A stretch of DNA of 64,000 nt from Thiogranum sp. (lineage in GTDB: Bacteria; Pseudomonadota; Gammaproteobacteria; DSM-19610). The notes beneath the pieces are model-generated. The model saw nothing but the letters and a program-made list of their open reading frames with translations, searched no databases and had not been told where the DNA came from. Numbering within the stretch: the first letter of the stretch is position 1; each line of letters opens with the position of its first letter. Positions 53,066-61,860 of this stretch are shown in pieces. Made by a program: the position numbers and the translations under genes. The stretch is from contig JASBSS010000038.1 of assembly GCA_030148805.1 (NCBI GenBank), positions 20,363-84,362 on the forward strand, given 5' to 3'.

Positions 53066-54121
53066 TTGACCCGTCCCCTGAAGCCGCGGCTGGCGGCTGG
53101 TAGCACTGCGGTGTCCGACTGTTTTGTTCCCTGCGCCGAAAACGGCCTGCGCGCACGACGCGCCATCCACGCGCGACTGCACGAAAGTCTGCAGCATATT
53201 TTTCAGCAATGCAGCGGCATCGTCGAGTTTCCGGCCACGCGCGCCGCGGCCCTCTTGCGCCGCACTGAAAGCGGACAGCACGTGCCACCGGCGCTGTTTT
53301 GCGACTATTTCGCCCTGGTCGAAACCATCAAAAGCGGCGAGCGCGCGCCCATCGATGCGGCCCTGCACAAACTGTTGCAGCATGCCGAGCACAGCGGCGT
53401 GCCGGCGCTCGCCGTGCGCCCCTTCACCGCCGCCGGCTTCGCCGGGGAAGAAGCCGGCTTTCGGCGCAACTTTATTTCCGATTCGCTGCGCGATGAGCAG
53501 ATCGATTATGTCGACGCGGCACGCGAGCCAGAGATCGTCGCGCAGTTCAATCGTGCGCTGGAACTGCTGCGCCGCCACGCCCCGCGTACCTATGCCGAAA
53601 TGCAGTGCCTGGTGTGCGAATTCGTGCCGGCGTTCGGCAATACCATCAACGGCAGCACCTTCGACGGCTGCAGCAGCCTCGAACGCTGGGGCACCATTCT
53701 GATCAATGCCAAGCAGGATAAAAGCGATCTCGAACTCAGCGAGACCTTGACCCACGAAGGCGCGCACAACGCCTTGTTCGCCCTGTCGCCGGTGAATTTC
53801 CACGTGGAGAATCCGCCCGAGGAGCGCTATCCCTCGCCGCTGCGCGATGACCCCAGGCCGATCAACGGCATCTATCACGCCACCTTTGTCCTGGCCCGGA
53901 TGTGCTTCGCCATGACCGAAGTGCAGACATCGGCGGCTGCCGACGCCGCTTTGCGCGAACAGGCCGCGGCACTCGCCAAGCGTAGCGCCAAGCTGTTTGC
54001 CGACGGCTATCGCGTGTTGCACCAGCACGCGCGCTACACCGCGGAAGGAGAAGCGATCATGCGCGACGCGCTGCGCTTCATGCGCCAGCGCCCGGGCGGC
54101 GAAGCCCTGCCGGCAGGCTAG
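53066..54121 (+). CDS. HExxH peptide-modification protein (mod_HExxH-like)
   Basis: Up to 351 residues; the start is uncertain (TTG 53066 or GTG 53111; no strong binding site, and the frame stays open back to the peptide's stop). The zinc/iron motif HEGAH lies at 230-234 in TLTHEGAHNALFAL, followed by ERYPSPLRDDPRPINGIYHA, which matches the signature ...APWRDDPRP..G... of HExxH peptide-modification proteins known from RiPP clusters. It is not a secreted protease: no signal peptide. It probably acts on the peptide encoded 97 bases upstream. The reaction is unknown. Confidence 0.78.
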   Translation: MTRPLKPRLAAGSTAVSDCFVPCAENGLRARRAIHARLHESLQHIFQQCSGIVEFPATRAAALLRRTESGQHVPPALFCDYFALVETIKSGERAPIDAALHKLLQHAEHSGVPALAVRPFTAAGFAGEEAGFRRNFISDSLRDEQIDYVDAAREPEIVAQFNRALELLRRHAPRTYAEMQCLVCEFVPAFGNTINGSTFDGCSSLERWGTILINAKQDKSDLELSETLTHEGAHNALFALSPVNFHVENPPEERYPSPLRDDPRPINGIYHATFVLARMCFAMTEVQTSAAADAALREQAAALAKRSAKLFADGYRVLHQHARYTAEGEAIMRDALRFMRQRPGGEALPAG

Positions 54122-54339
54122 CGCTGGCCACCGACCTCCTCCCACCAACGGCGGTTATCCGACACCTGTAAAGATGATCAGAATCCCTTAAGGAATCCTT
54201 TACACTATTTAGCGCCGATCTTTCCAGCCTTGAAGGCAACCCCCTAATCGTTCGCGCATTTGTTTTTTGAGCATAAAGCTTGCTTGTCCTAAACGCCGCG
54301 ACCATCCCGGGCCGACGGAAAAGACAAGGGAGTCTCTCT

Positions 54340-54852
54340 ATGTGCCTTTCGATACTGAACAAACGGTTGCTGTTCACCCTGCTGCTCTTGCTGCCACTTT
54401 CAGCGGGCGCCGCCACCGTCGCCTTGGAGGCCACGCTCGATGGCGCCCAGGCAAACGCCGGTGGCGGCACCGGTAGCAGCGGCACAGGCTTTGCGCAAAT
54501 GACGCTCGACACCAACTCGTTGCTGTTCAACTGGAACGCCTCCTGGTCCGGCCTGAGCGGTGCGGCGACCGCGGCGCATTTCCATGGGCCCGCTTCGCCG
54601 ACGCAAAACGCGGGCGTTCAAGTCGGCATCGACCACACCAGCAACCCCTCCATCGGTTCCACCACCCTAAGCCAGGCACAGGCGAACGACCTGCTGGCCG
54701 GTCTGTGGTATCTCAACATCCATACCGCGACCAACCCCGGCGGTGAAATTCGCGGTCAGGTGCAGGTGGTACCGCTGCCGGCCGCCTTCTGGCTGTTGGC
54801 GACCGGCTTGCTCGGGCTGGCGGGTGTCGGCAGACGCACACGCCGCGACTGA
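54340..54852 (+). CDS. CHRD-domain protein with VPLPA-CTERM tail
   Basis: 170 residues from ATG 54340, with GGGAG upstream. A signal peptide (NKRLLFTLLLLLPLSAGAA). The CHRD domain spans about 25-145 (AAHFHGPASPTQNAG, LYLNIHTA-like LWYLNIHTATNPGGEIRGQV). The C-terminus VPLPAAFWLLATGLLGLAG-RRTRRD is a PEP/VPLPA-CTERM sorting signal recognised by an exosortase, which is not in the window. It is an exported, probably surface-anchored protein. A strong hairpin follows. Confidence 0.88.
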   Translation: MCLSILNKRLLFTLLLLLPLSAGAATVALEATLDGAQANAGGGTGSSGTGFAQMTLDTNSLLFNWNASWSGLSGAATAAHFHGPASPTQNAGVQVGIDHTSNPSIGSTTLSQAQANDLLAGLWYLNIHTATNPGGEIRGQVQVVPLPAAFWLLATGLLGLAGVGRRTRRD

Positions 54853-54864
54853 GCGTCTAAATCC

Positions 54865-54893
54865 CGCCCGGTCGGCGCGAGTCCGACCGGGCG
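54865..54893. terminator. Strong hairpin after the CHRD gene
   Basis: CGCCCGGTCGG (54865-54875) and CCGACCGGGCG (54883-54893) form an 11-bp perfect stem with a 7-base loop. It separates the CHRD gene from the convergent ABC permease. No U-run. Confidence 0.55.
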
Positions 54894-54953
54894 CCCCACG
54901 AGCAACTCCCCACTGACGCCAAAGCGCAGCGCGCTCGCCGCCCCTAGGCGGTG

Positions 54954-56099
54954 CTAATCGAGCCGTTTCTTAAACCGCAAAGACGCCAGCGTCAGGCCGG
55001 CCAGCGTAAACAGCGCCAGCCAGGAGACGTCGGGCATCATCTGCACCAGCTCCACGTCCCGCAACACCACGCCGCGGATCAGCCGCATGAAATGGGTCGC
55101 CGGCAACGCCTCGGCGATAGACTGCGCCGCCACCGGCATCCCCTCGTAGGGAAACATGAAGCCCGACAGTAAAATCGACGGCAACAGCACAAAAACCGTC
55201 ATCTGCATCGACTGCAATTGGTTCTTCGCCAAGGTCGAAATCACCAGCCCCAGACTCAGACTGGCGGTGATGAACAGAAAGGTAGCCGCGGCCAACTGCA
55301 GCAGACCGCCGTTGATCGGCACCTGGAACAGGACATGCCCCAAGCCCAGAATAATGGCGACCTGTACGGCACCGATAAAAATATAGGGCACGATCTTGCC
55401 CAGCATCAGTTCGACCGGCCGCACCGGCGTGGTGATCAGCATTTCCATGTTGCCGCGCTCGCGCTCGCGCACAATCGCCGCGGAGGTGAACATGATCATG
55501 GTCATGGTCAGAATCACCGCCACCAGACCGGGCACGATATGCACCGCGGTGCGCTGTTCCGGGTTGTACAGCAGGGTGACCTCGAAGGTCGGTGTCGTGC
55601 GGTTGGCCGGCTTGTCGAGCAATTCGGTCAAGGGCATGCCGCGCAGACTCCGGATCGCGGCGGCGACCAGGGTATCGGCACCGTCGGCCAACCATTGCGC
55701 GACCGGGCGGGCGGTGAGCTCGTCGCTCGCCGGCGGCGACCCCAGCCCCACCGTTGGATGGCGCGCCAGCCGCTGACTGACATCGGCCGGAATGATCAAC
55801 ACCGCGCGCACCTCGGCGTTGGCGATCGCAGCCTCGGCGGCTTCCAGCGCGCTGAACCGCTGCGTGAACTTGACCACTTGCGTGGCTTCGACGGTCTGAA
55901 TCAACACCCGGCTCAAGCCGCTGTGACTGTAGTCCAGCACACCGACGGGGATATGCCGGATATTGGTGTTGATGGCATAGCCGAACAACAGCAGCTGAAT
56001 GAGCGGAATCATCACGATCATGCCAAAAGTCATGCGGTCACGTCGCAGCTGAATCAGCTCCTTGGAGAGAACGGCGCCTATCCGCTGTAGCGCGATCAT
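54954..56099 (-). CDS. ABC-2 type transporter permease
   Basis: 381 residues from ATG 56099. One N-terminal helix, a large periplasmic segment (about 45-175), then five helices with SAAIVRERERGNMEMLITTP and LLPSILLSGFMFPYEGMP, typical of YbhR/YhhJ-type drug and ion exporters. The start overlaps the ATPase stop (ATGA). Only one permease gene is present, whereas many related operons encode two, so the channel may be a homodimer. Confidence 0.9.
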   Translation of the reverse strand: MIALQRIGAVLSKELIQLRRDRMTFGMIVMIPLIQLLLFGYAINTNIRHIPVGVLDYSHSGLSRVLIQTVEATQVVKFTQRFSALEAAEAAIANAEVRAVLIIPADVSQRLARHPTVGLGSPPASDELTARPVAQWLADGADTLVAAAIRSLRGMPLTELLDKPANRTTPTFEVTLLYNPEQRTAVHIVPGLVAVILTMTMIMFTSAAIVRERERGNMEMLITTPVRPVELMLGKIVPYIFIGAVQVAIILGLGHVLFQVPINGGLLQLAAATFLFITASLSLGLVISTLAKNQLQSMQMTVFVLLPSILLSGFMFPYEGMPVAAQSIAEALPATHFMRLIRGVVLRDVELVQMMPDVSWLALFTLAGLTLASLRFKKRLD

Positions 56100-57022
56100 T
56101 GACTGCGCGCGCCTGTGCTGACGACGAAGACATCTTCCAGACTGGGTCTGACCACCGTCAAGGCATCGTCCGCTGCCAACGCCGACTGGTGGGACAGATA
56201 GGCCACCGGATCGCTGATCGCAGCATCCACCAGCACCCGCAGCCGCGACCCGAGCTGGGCCGCCGAAACCACCTGCGGCAGACCCAGCAGCCGCTGCTTC
56301 AGGCGGCGTGGATCGGACGAGGCGATCTCCACCACCTGGGCCCCCAAGTTGCGCATCAGCTCCTCGGGAGTACCGTCGGCCCGTTTGATCCCGTATTCCA
56401 GTATCGCCAGCCGGTGGCAACGCTCGGCCTCGTCCATATAGTGCGTGGACACCAGAATACTGGTGCCCTGGGCGCTCAAGTCGAACAACTGCTCCCAGAA
56501 ATCGCGCCGGTTCTGCGGATCGACCGCGGATGTCGGTTCGTCCAGAAACAACAATTGCGGCTTATGCATCACCGCCGCGCACAGACTGAGCCGTTGGCGC
56601 TGGCCGCCGCTGAGGCGTCCCGCCAGGCGCTGTTGTTGCGCCTCGAGGTGGTAGAGGTCCAACAGCTCGTCGATACGCGCTTTCTGCGCCCGCGGCGACA
56701 GCGCGTAGACACTGGCGATAAAGCGCAGGTTTTCCTTTACCGTGAGATCATCATAGAGCGAGAATTTCTGCGTCATGTAGCCGATGCGCAAGCGCAACTC
56801 ATCGGCCGCCTGTGGCAATTTCAGACCGAGCACCCGCACTTCGCCGGCGCTCGGCCGCAACAGACCGGTCAACATTCGAATGGCGGTGGTCTTGCCGCTG
56901 CCATTGGGACCGAGAAAACCGTAAATGCACCCCTTCTCAACCGCCAGGTCCAGCCCCTGAACGGCTTTCACATCAGCGAAATCCCGGCTGAGCGTTTGTG
57001 CCTGGATCACCAGCTCGGTCAT
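56096..57022 (-). CDS. ABC transporter ATP-binding protein
   Basis: 308 residues from ATG 57022. Walker A GFLGPNGSGKTTAIRML, signature RLSGGQRQRLSLCAA, Walker B LLFLDEPTSAVD, and the H-loop STHYMDEAERC. The C-terminal DUF4162-like extension (about 220-308) is usual for ABC-2 exporters. It overlaps both the membrane-fusion lipoprotein (ATGA at 57019) and the permease gene, so the three are translationally coupled. Confidence 0.93.
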   Translation of the reverse strand: MTELVIQAQTLSRDFADVKAVQGLDLAVEKGCIYGFLGPNGSGKTTAIRMLTGLLRPSAGEVRVLGLKLPQAADELRLRIGYMTQKFSLYDDLTVKENLRFIASVYALSPRAQKARIDELLDLYHLEAQQQRLAGRLSGGQRQRLSLCAAVMHKPQLLFLDEPTSAVDPQNRRDFWEQLFDLSAQGTSILVSTHYMDEAERCHRLAILEYGIKRADGTPEELMRNLGAQVVEIASSDPRRLKQRLLGLPQVVSAAQLGSRLRVLVDAAISDPVAYLSHQSALAADDALTVVRPSLEDVFVVSTGARSQ

Positions 57023-57957
57023 GGCAACTCGACTTGCGCCGGCACGCCATTGGGCAGGGCCGCCTCGCTGTCGGGCAATTGCACCTCGGCCAGATACATC
57101 AGGCGCGCGCGCTCCTCCTGATTGAGTGCGTAATAGGGAGTGAACGCGGCCTCGGTGGCGATCCAACGCAGGTGTCCGACGACAGGCTCGGCGAGACCAT
57201 CGACATGCACCCGCAACGACTCGCCGACCTTGAGCTTCACCCGATAGGGCTCCGGCACATAGACGCGCGCGTACGGCGCCTTGCCGGCGAGCACGATCGC
57301 CACCGGACTGCCGATGGTCACGCGCTCGCCCAAGTTCCAGGGGAGATTGTCCAGAATGCCGTCGCGCGTGGCCACCACATGCAGGTCGGCGAGGCGCTTG
57401 CGCTCGCTCGCCAGCATCGCCTGGGCCTCCTTCAGGGCCGCGTCGCCGGCGCGCAGATCCTCTTCCCGCGTGCCGTTGGTCAAGGTCAGCAACGCCTCTT
57501 GCGCGCTGCGCAGATTGGCCTCGCCGACGTCGCGCGCCGCGCGCGCCTTGTCCAGCTCGGACTGGCTCGCCAGCTTGCGCTGCCTGAGATCCCGGATGCG
57601 CGCATAACTCGCCTCGCTTTCGACCAACGAGGCCCGCGCACCGGCGACGTTGGCGCGCGCCGAGGCGACCTCCTCGGGCCTGGCGCCGTGGCGCAGCTTC
57701 TCCAGATTGGCCTCGGCCTGCGCCACGCGCGCGCTGGCCTTGTCGACCTCGGCCTGCTGCAAGCCCGGGTCCAACTGCACCAGCAGGGTACCCTTGGTCA
57801 CGAGCGTGCCCGGGGCCACCGGCAACGCCACCACCACTTCATTGGCGGTGGCGGTATGCGCAATGCGGTCCCGCTCCAGCGTCCCCAGGGCCAGCGGCGG
57901 CGAGGAACGCCCGCAGGCGGTGAGGAGCAGCAAAAGAAACATGATCCCATAGCGCAT
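57019..57957 (-). CDS. HlyD-family membrane-fusion lipoprotein
   Basis: 312 residues from ATG 57957, with AAAGG upstream. Lipobox LLLLTAC (residue about 15). Lipoyl-like barrel (EVVVALPVAPGTLVTKGTLL) and a long alpha-hairpin (LQQAEVDKASARVAQAEANL, repeated heptads to about residue 200), then a beta-barrel half (YARVYVPEPYRVKLKVGESL). It links the ABC-2 exporter to an outer-membrane channel. First gene of the three-gene exporter operon. Confidence 0.92.
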   Translation of the reverse strand: MRYGIMFLLLLLTACGRSSPPLALGTLERDRIAHTATANEVVVALPVAPGTLVTKGTLLVQLDPGLQQAEVDKASARVAQAEANLEKLRHGARPEEVASARANVAGARASLVESEASYARIRDLRQRKLASQSELDKARAARDVGEANLRSAQEALLTLTNGTREEDLRAGDAALKEAQAMLASERKRLADLHVVATRDGILDNLPWNLGERVTIGSPVAIVLAGKAPYARVYVPEPYRVKLKVGESLRVHVDGLAEPVVGHLRWIATEAAFTPYYALNQEERARLMYLAEVQLPDSEAALPNGVPAQVELP

Positions 57958-58146
57958 GACGCTGACCTTTTCACCGAATAGCGTGACTGTGCAAAGACCG
58001 CCGCCCATACCTGCACCTAGGCGACAGCCCGTTCGACCGGCTGTGCATCCTTGCAAGCCGCGTTTTCGGATTTGCGGAATTACCTCCCGCGTCCACGCAA
58101 TATACCATTATTGGGCCTTGACGCACCGCCTTCAGGAGAAACGTCC

Positions 58147-58680
58147 ATGCCCTTTTTAAGCTACACACAAAACTTTAACAACAACCTGCTGATGCTGCTG
58201 GCGCGAGATGCCGAACGCTACAGACCGATTGTCGATTTCTTCGATACGTCGACACGGCGTCTCGCCGAACTCAGCTGGGCCGAGGCCGAACTTGTCGCCG
58301 CCGAAATCAGCAAAAACAACCGCTCGGAATTCTGTAGCGGCATTCGCGCCGGCATGGCCCGGGCGCTGGCGGCCGACGCAGACCGTTTGCGCGATGACAG
58401 GCTGACGCTGGTTCTGGCATTCGCGCTCAAAGTAAACCGCGACGCCAGTTCCGTCACCCAGACCGATGTCGACACTCTGCTCAACGCAGGCTGGAGCGAG
58501 CAGACGGTGGAAGACATCGTCGGCCTGGTCGCCATCCAGCGGCTCTACAACACCCTCGCCGCCGGCCTCGGCTTCGACGCGCTGCCGGCCGCCGTGTTCG
58601 ACGCCATCGGACAGGATACGGTGAACAAAGGCGGCTATAGCGAGTCCTTCCGAACCTTTGTGGAGAACGCAACGCCGTGA
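58147..58680 (+). CDS. AhpD/carboxymuconolactone-decarboxylase-like protein
   Basis: 177 residues from ATG 58147, with AGGAG 8 bases upstream. All-helical AhpD-like fold with two repeat halves (LAELSWAEAELVAAEISKNN, TDVDTLLNAGWSEQTVEDIV). The usual CxxC peroxidase pair is absent: the equivalent site reads NNRSEFCSGIR with a single Cys, so alkylhydroperoxidase activity is doubtful. The next gene overlaps its stop (GTGA). Confidence 0.85.
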   Translation: MPFLSYTQNFNNNLLMLLARDAERYRPIVDFFDTSTRRLAELSWAEAELVAAEISKNNRSEFCSGIRAGMARALAADADRLRDDRLTLVLAFALKVNRDASSVTQTDVDTLLNAGWSEQTVEDIVGLVAIQRLYNTLAAGLGFDALPAAVFDAIGQDTVNKGGYSESFRTFVENATP

Positions 58681-58901
58681 AGTGCGAGACGATCATAACC
58701 GGTTTGCTCACCTCGGCGCTGATGAGCGGCCTGCTGTCCGGCATCATCACCCTGGCCATCAGCGGCCTCGACGCCGGCACCGCTCAACGCTGGGCGCAGG
58801 CTTTTGTGATCGCCTTTCCGCTGGCGTTCATCGCCTTGTTGCTGCTGCGGCCGATGTGCGCGCGGATCACCCGTATGCTGCTGCGGGGACGGATTTGCTA
58901 G
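58677..58901 (+). CDS. DUF2798-family small membrane protein
   Basis: 74 residues from GTG 58677, overlapping the AhpD-like stop. Two transmembrane helices (TGLLTSALMSGLLSGIITLA and WAQAFVIAFPLAFIALLLLR) joined by a short loop, and a basic C-terminus, match DUF2798. Such proteins sit beside AhpD-like and regulator genes. The cellular role is unknown. It converges on the lipoprotein gene at 58942. Confidence 0.78.
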   Translation: MKCETIITGLLTSALMSGLLSGIITLAISGLDAGTAQRWAQAFVIAFPLAFIALLLLRPMCARITRMLLRGRIC

Positions 58902-58941
58902 AGGGCGCCATGCACCGGCGTGCTGACGCGATCCGCTGTCC

Positions 58942-60402
58942 TCAGGGAGCGGTGCCCTTGATCAGCTGAACGGCATCCGCAGGGCCCGGCACCCCCAACG
59001 TCGGCGGACCGGAGTCCGCGGTCTCGAGGTAACTGCCATCGCCTCTGGGCGCGAGCGCGAGCGGAAAAGCGAATTTCGCCAGAATGAACTGCCCCAGCAC
59101 CACACCCGTCCTGCCGCTGGAATAAGCGCCCGTCAGCACGCCGGCGGCATCCAGACGAATGTCGCTAAGACGGCCGCTCGCGAAGCCGTTCTGCACCACA
59201 GACGCGGCTGTGAAGGGCGCGCTATTCTGGGTAGTACTGGTGTAATCGAACGTCAGTTGCAACGCCGACGCGCCCCCACCGGGGGCCACAGCATCATAAG
59301 CGACACTGGTGGGACTGGCGATAGAACCGTCCGCATTAAAGGACAGCGTTGTTTTCGCCACCCCCGCGCTGGTGAGGACGCTCCCGTCCAGATAGACATA
59401 AGCCTCCCAACGGTCCGGCGTGCTCTGCTTGACGAAGTATTGCCTGAGATCGTGCGGCGCCCCCAGGGAATCGTACACCCGGGTCGCCAGCGAGTGATTG
59501 TAGCTGGCGTTATCCAGCGGGGAAAACGGTGACGACGGGGGCGGCGCGCTGCCGGCGTCCAGGTTGATGGAAACGGTGAGCGTGCTGGTCGCGCGCGGCG
59601 GGCTCATTTGTGGCACCGCAAGCTCGGACAGCGAAGGCAGTATGACCCCCGCGCTATCGGCCGCGTAACCGGTAAAACGATAATTACCGGCGTTGACCAG
59701 AAACCCGGAGGCATCCAGACCGAGTTTCAGGTCGCTGCCATATATCACGCCGCCCTGATCATTGAGCCTGAAATAACCGCCCCCGGAAGTGACAATACGG
59801 GTATCAAAAAACACACTGCCGCGGTCACACTCGTAACTGCCTTCCAGCGCGCCCTGGCTGATCGTGCTGCCCGCTGGGCCGGGGGCGGTCAAGGCACCCG
59901 CGCCCGAACTGACGGTTTGCTGACAAAGGTCGACGTTAACCGGCAACAGATTCTGCGGGCTGGGAAATACCGCGAGCGCCAGCTGAGCGACCACCTGATC
60001 GCTGCTCATCTGGTAATGGGCGGTTATCAGACCCTGCGGGTCGACGGTTACAGCCGCCAGCGGGGCCCCTGCATTATCAGAGACCGGCAGACTCAGCGGC
60101 GTCGATAGCCCCTGGACCTCGCCACCAACCAGCGGAAAGCCACTCGCCTTGCGACCAGAGTCATGCAGCAGAGCCCCGCTCGAATCCACACAAAACGCGC
60201 CCTTACGCGAATATAAAGTCTCGGTGTCGTTTGCCAAAACGAACAAGCCGGCGCCGTCTATGCTCAGATTCACCCCGTCTACCAGCAGGTCGGGGGCCGC
60301 GCAATAATTGACCGCACCGCCGTTCTCAAGACAACCGGAGAGCAGCGAAAGCGTTGCCAGCAGAAAATAGAGCGGTATACATTTAGCGAAGTTATCATCC
60401 AT
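58942..60402 (-). CDS. Lipoprotein with flagellar hook (FlgE)-like domains
   Basis: 486 residues from ATG 60402, with AAGGAA upstream. Lipobox LSLLSGC. The mature protein follows FlgE/F/G: a D0/D1-like segment (LLVDGVNLSIDGAGLFVLAN, GYFRLNDQGGVIYGSDLKLG), then ASYNHSLATRVYDSLGAPHD and AYVYLDGSVLTSAGVAKT from the D2 region, and LGQFILAKFAFPLALAPRGD at the end. It lacks the conserved helical C-terminus needed for axial assembly. No other flagellar gene is present. It is therefore a lipid-anchored hook-domain relative of unknown function. Confidence 0.82.
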   Translation of the reverse strand: MDDNFAKCIPLYFLLATLSLLSGCLENGGAVNYCAAPDLLVDGVNLSIDGAGLFVLANDTETLYSRKGAFCVDSSGALLHDSGRKASGFPLVGGEVQGLSTPLSLPVSDNAGAPLAAVTVDPQGLITAHYQMSSDQVVAQLALAVFPSPQNLLPVNVDLCQQTVSSGAGALTAPGPAGSTISQGALEGSYECDRGSVFFDTRIVTSGGGYFRLNDQGGVIYGSDLKLGLDASGFLVNAGNYRFTGYAADSAGVILPSLSELAVPQMSPPRATSTLTVSINLDAGSAPPPSSPFSPLDNASYNHSLATRVYDSLGAPHDLRQYFVKQSTPDRWEAYVYLDGSVLTSAGVAKTTLSFNADGSIASPTSVAYDAVAPGGGASALQLTFDYTSTTQNSAPFTAASVVQNGFASGRLSDIRLDAAGVLTGAYSSGRTGVVLGQFILAKFAFPLALAPRGDGSYLETADSGPPTLGVPGPADAVQLIKGTAP

Positions 60403-60416
60403 GAGTTCACGTTCCT

Positions 60417-61181
60417 TCAGGTTGCCGTGATCGCCGCCAACACCCCGTCCCAGAACGCGATGCGTGCCAGCACTGCATCCTGCGCCGCGTCTATCGCCTC
60501 CTCGACCCTGGTGCTGTCCCCCGCGCACAGACTGTTCAGCAGCCGCAATGACAAGGGCGCATGAAAATCCTCGTCCAGATGGACATGCCGGTTCAGATAA
60601 AAATGAAAAATCGGCGCATCGGTTTCCGCCACACCGATCTTTTTCAGAATCGAACGGAACATACAGGGAATGATATGCTCTCTGCCCAGAGCCAGCGCCG
60701 CGGCCACCTGGTGCGGCTTGTTATTCTGAATAAACTGAAAAGTCGTCGACGTGAACGCCTGCGAGGGTCGCGGTACCGCCGGCAAGCGCAGCGCCTGCTC
60801 GACCCCCTGTTCGCGGACCAGGTCGATGAAAGCCTGCGACGCCCCGGTATCGGCACCGATCTCCGCCATCGCCCGGTGATACAGCTCGAAATGGCTCGCA
60901 TATTCACCCGGGACGTTGGTTTCGTCCGATTCCTCTTCCAGCACCAGCTCGTTGACAAACCTCCTGACACTGCCTTCGCCCTGCGGCACCCAGGGACAGC
61001 GCGTAGGGGCGACCACCGACTGCAGATATTTAATCAGCGACATGAAGTCCCACACCGAATAAACATGATGCTGCATAAAACAGCGCAGGTCCTCAACGGT
61101 GGCCACCGCCTCGTAGATGGGATGATTTTCGAGCTGATGCTTGAAATGCAGAATGATTTCGCTGGTGATTTCTTTCGCCAT
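60417..61181 (-). CDS. DUF3050 (haem-oxygenase-like fold) protein
   Basis: 254 residues. All-helical with HQLENHPIYEAVATVEDLRC, MQHHVYSVWDFMSLIKYLQS, ELVLEEESDE and FYLNRHVHLDEDFHAP. Conserved Glu/His positions in these helices fit a haem-oxygenase-like diiron site, as proposed for this superfamily. No cofactor can be proven. It lies 14 bases upstream of the FlgE-like lipoprotein gene and 6 bases downstream of a small exported protein, so the three are an operon. Confidence 0.85.
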   Translation of the reverse strand: MAKEITSEIILHFKHQLENHPIYEAVATVEDLRCFMQHHVYSVWDFMSLIKYLQSVVAPTRCPWVPQGEGSVRRFVNELVLEEESDETNVPGEYASHFELYHRAMAEIGADTGASQAFIDLVREQGVEQALRLPAVPRPSQAFTSTTFQFIQNNKPHQVAAALALGREHIIPCMFRSILKKIGVAETDAPIFHFYLNRHVHLDEDFHAPLSLRLLNSLCAGDSTRVEEAIDAAQDAVLARIAFWDGVLAAITAT

Positions 61182-61187
61182 TGGCCC

Positions 61188-61664
61188 TTACTTCATTGAC
61201 CCGAGCCCCAGGCTCAGGCGCAAACGCCCCGTCTCGGCACCGGTAGCCCTTGTCATCAGCGCCGATCGACAGCGCCCGTCGCCGGGCGCCACCTGCCTGC
61301 CGGCGGACTGTAGCGCCTCAAGATGATTATACAGATATTCGTTATAGATTTTCGCCCAACGATCCGCTTCATCCAGCAGCGCCTTGTAGGGATCGCCCCA
61401 GTCCACATCGAAGACGTGCTTGAATACCTTGGTGCCGTATCGATTGAAATACTCGCCGACCCGCTCCGGCGGAATACCGGGCGGCTGCTCATACTCATAC
61501 GCCTTGAGGAAACGGCAGTCGTTGCGTTGAATTGCCCGCGCTGCCTCCGCGACAGGATTGAGTCTCTCGACGTCGTGGAGATCGTATTCGACACCTGCGG
61601 CAGAAATGCTCCTCGCCGAAAAAAGCAGCTGGCAGACGAATAGCATGTTGCTGATATCCCGCAT
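61188..61664 (-). CDS. Small exported hypothetical protein
   Basis: 158 residues from ATG 61664. A signal peptide is likely (MLFVCQLLFSARSISAAG). Mature part: EYDLHDVERLNPVAEAARAI, then FLKAYEYEQPPGIPPERVGE and a helical region, and a variable Ser/Gly/Arg tail. The family is not recognised. First gene of the operon with DUF3050 and the FlgE-like lipoprotein. The 196 bases upstream (61665-61860) hold no gene on either strand that I can support. Confidence 0.7.
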   Translation of the reverse strand: MRDISNMLFVCQLLFSARSISAAGVEYDLHDVERLNPVAEAARAIQRNDCRFLKAYEYEQPPGIPPERVGEYFNRYGTKVFKHVFDVDWGDPYKALLDEADRWAKIYNEYLYNHLEALQSAGRQVAPGDGRCRSALMTRATGAETGRLRLSLGLGSMK

Positions 61665-61860
61665 GGCCGATCCCACCCCTAATCTAGACCCGCACCTAGA
61701 TCACTCCCTTCGCCAAGACCTATTCCGGCATCCGCTGCCCCCAGACCAAGGGTACGCGAACTTCTCCATTCTGGCGACTCGGCGGCTGGCCCCGACACCG
61801 GAGCCAGCCCAGCCGCTGGCGCGACGGCGTGGCGAAGCCACTCACCGCAGCGCCCAAGCT

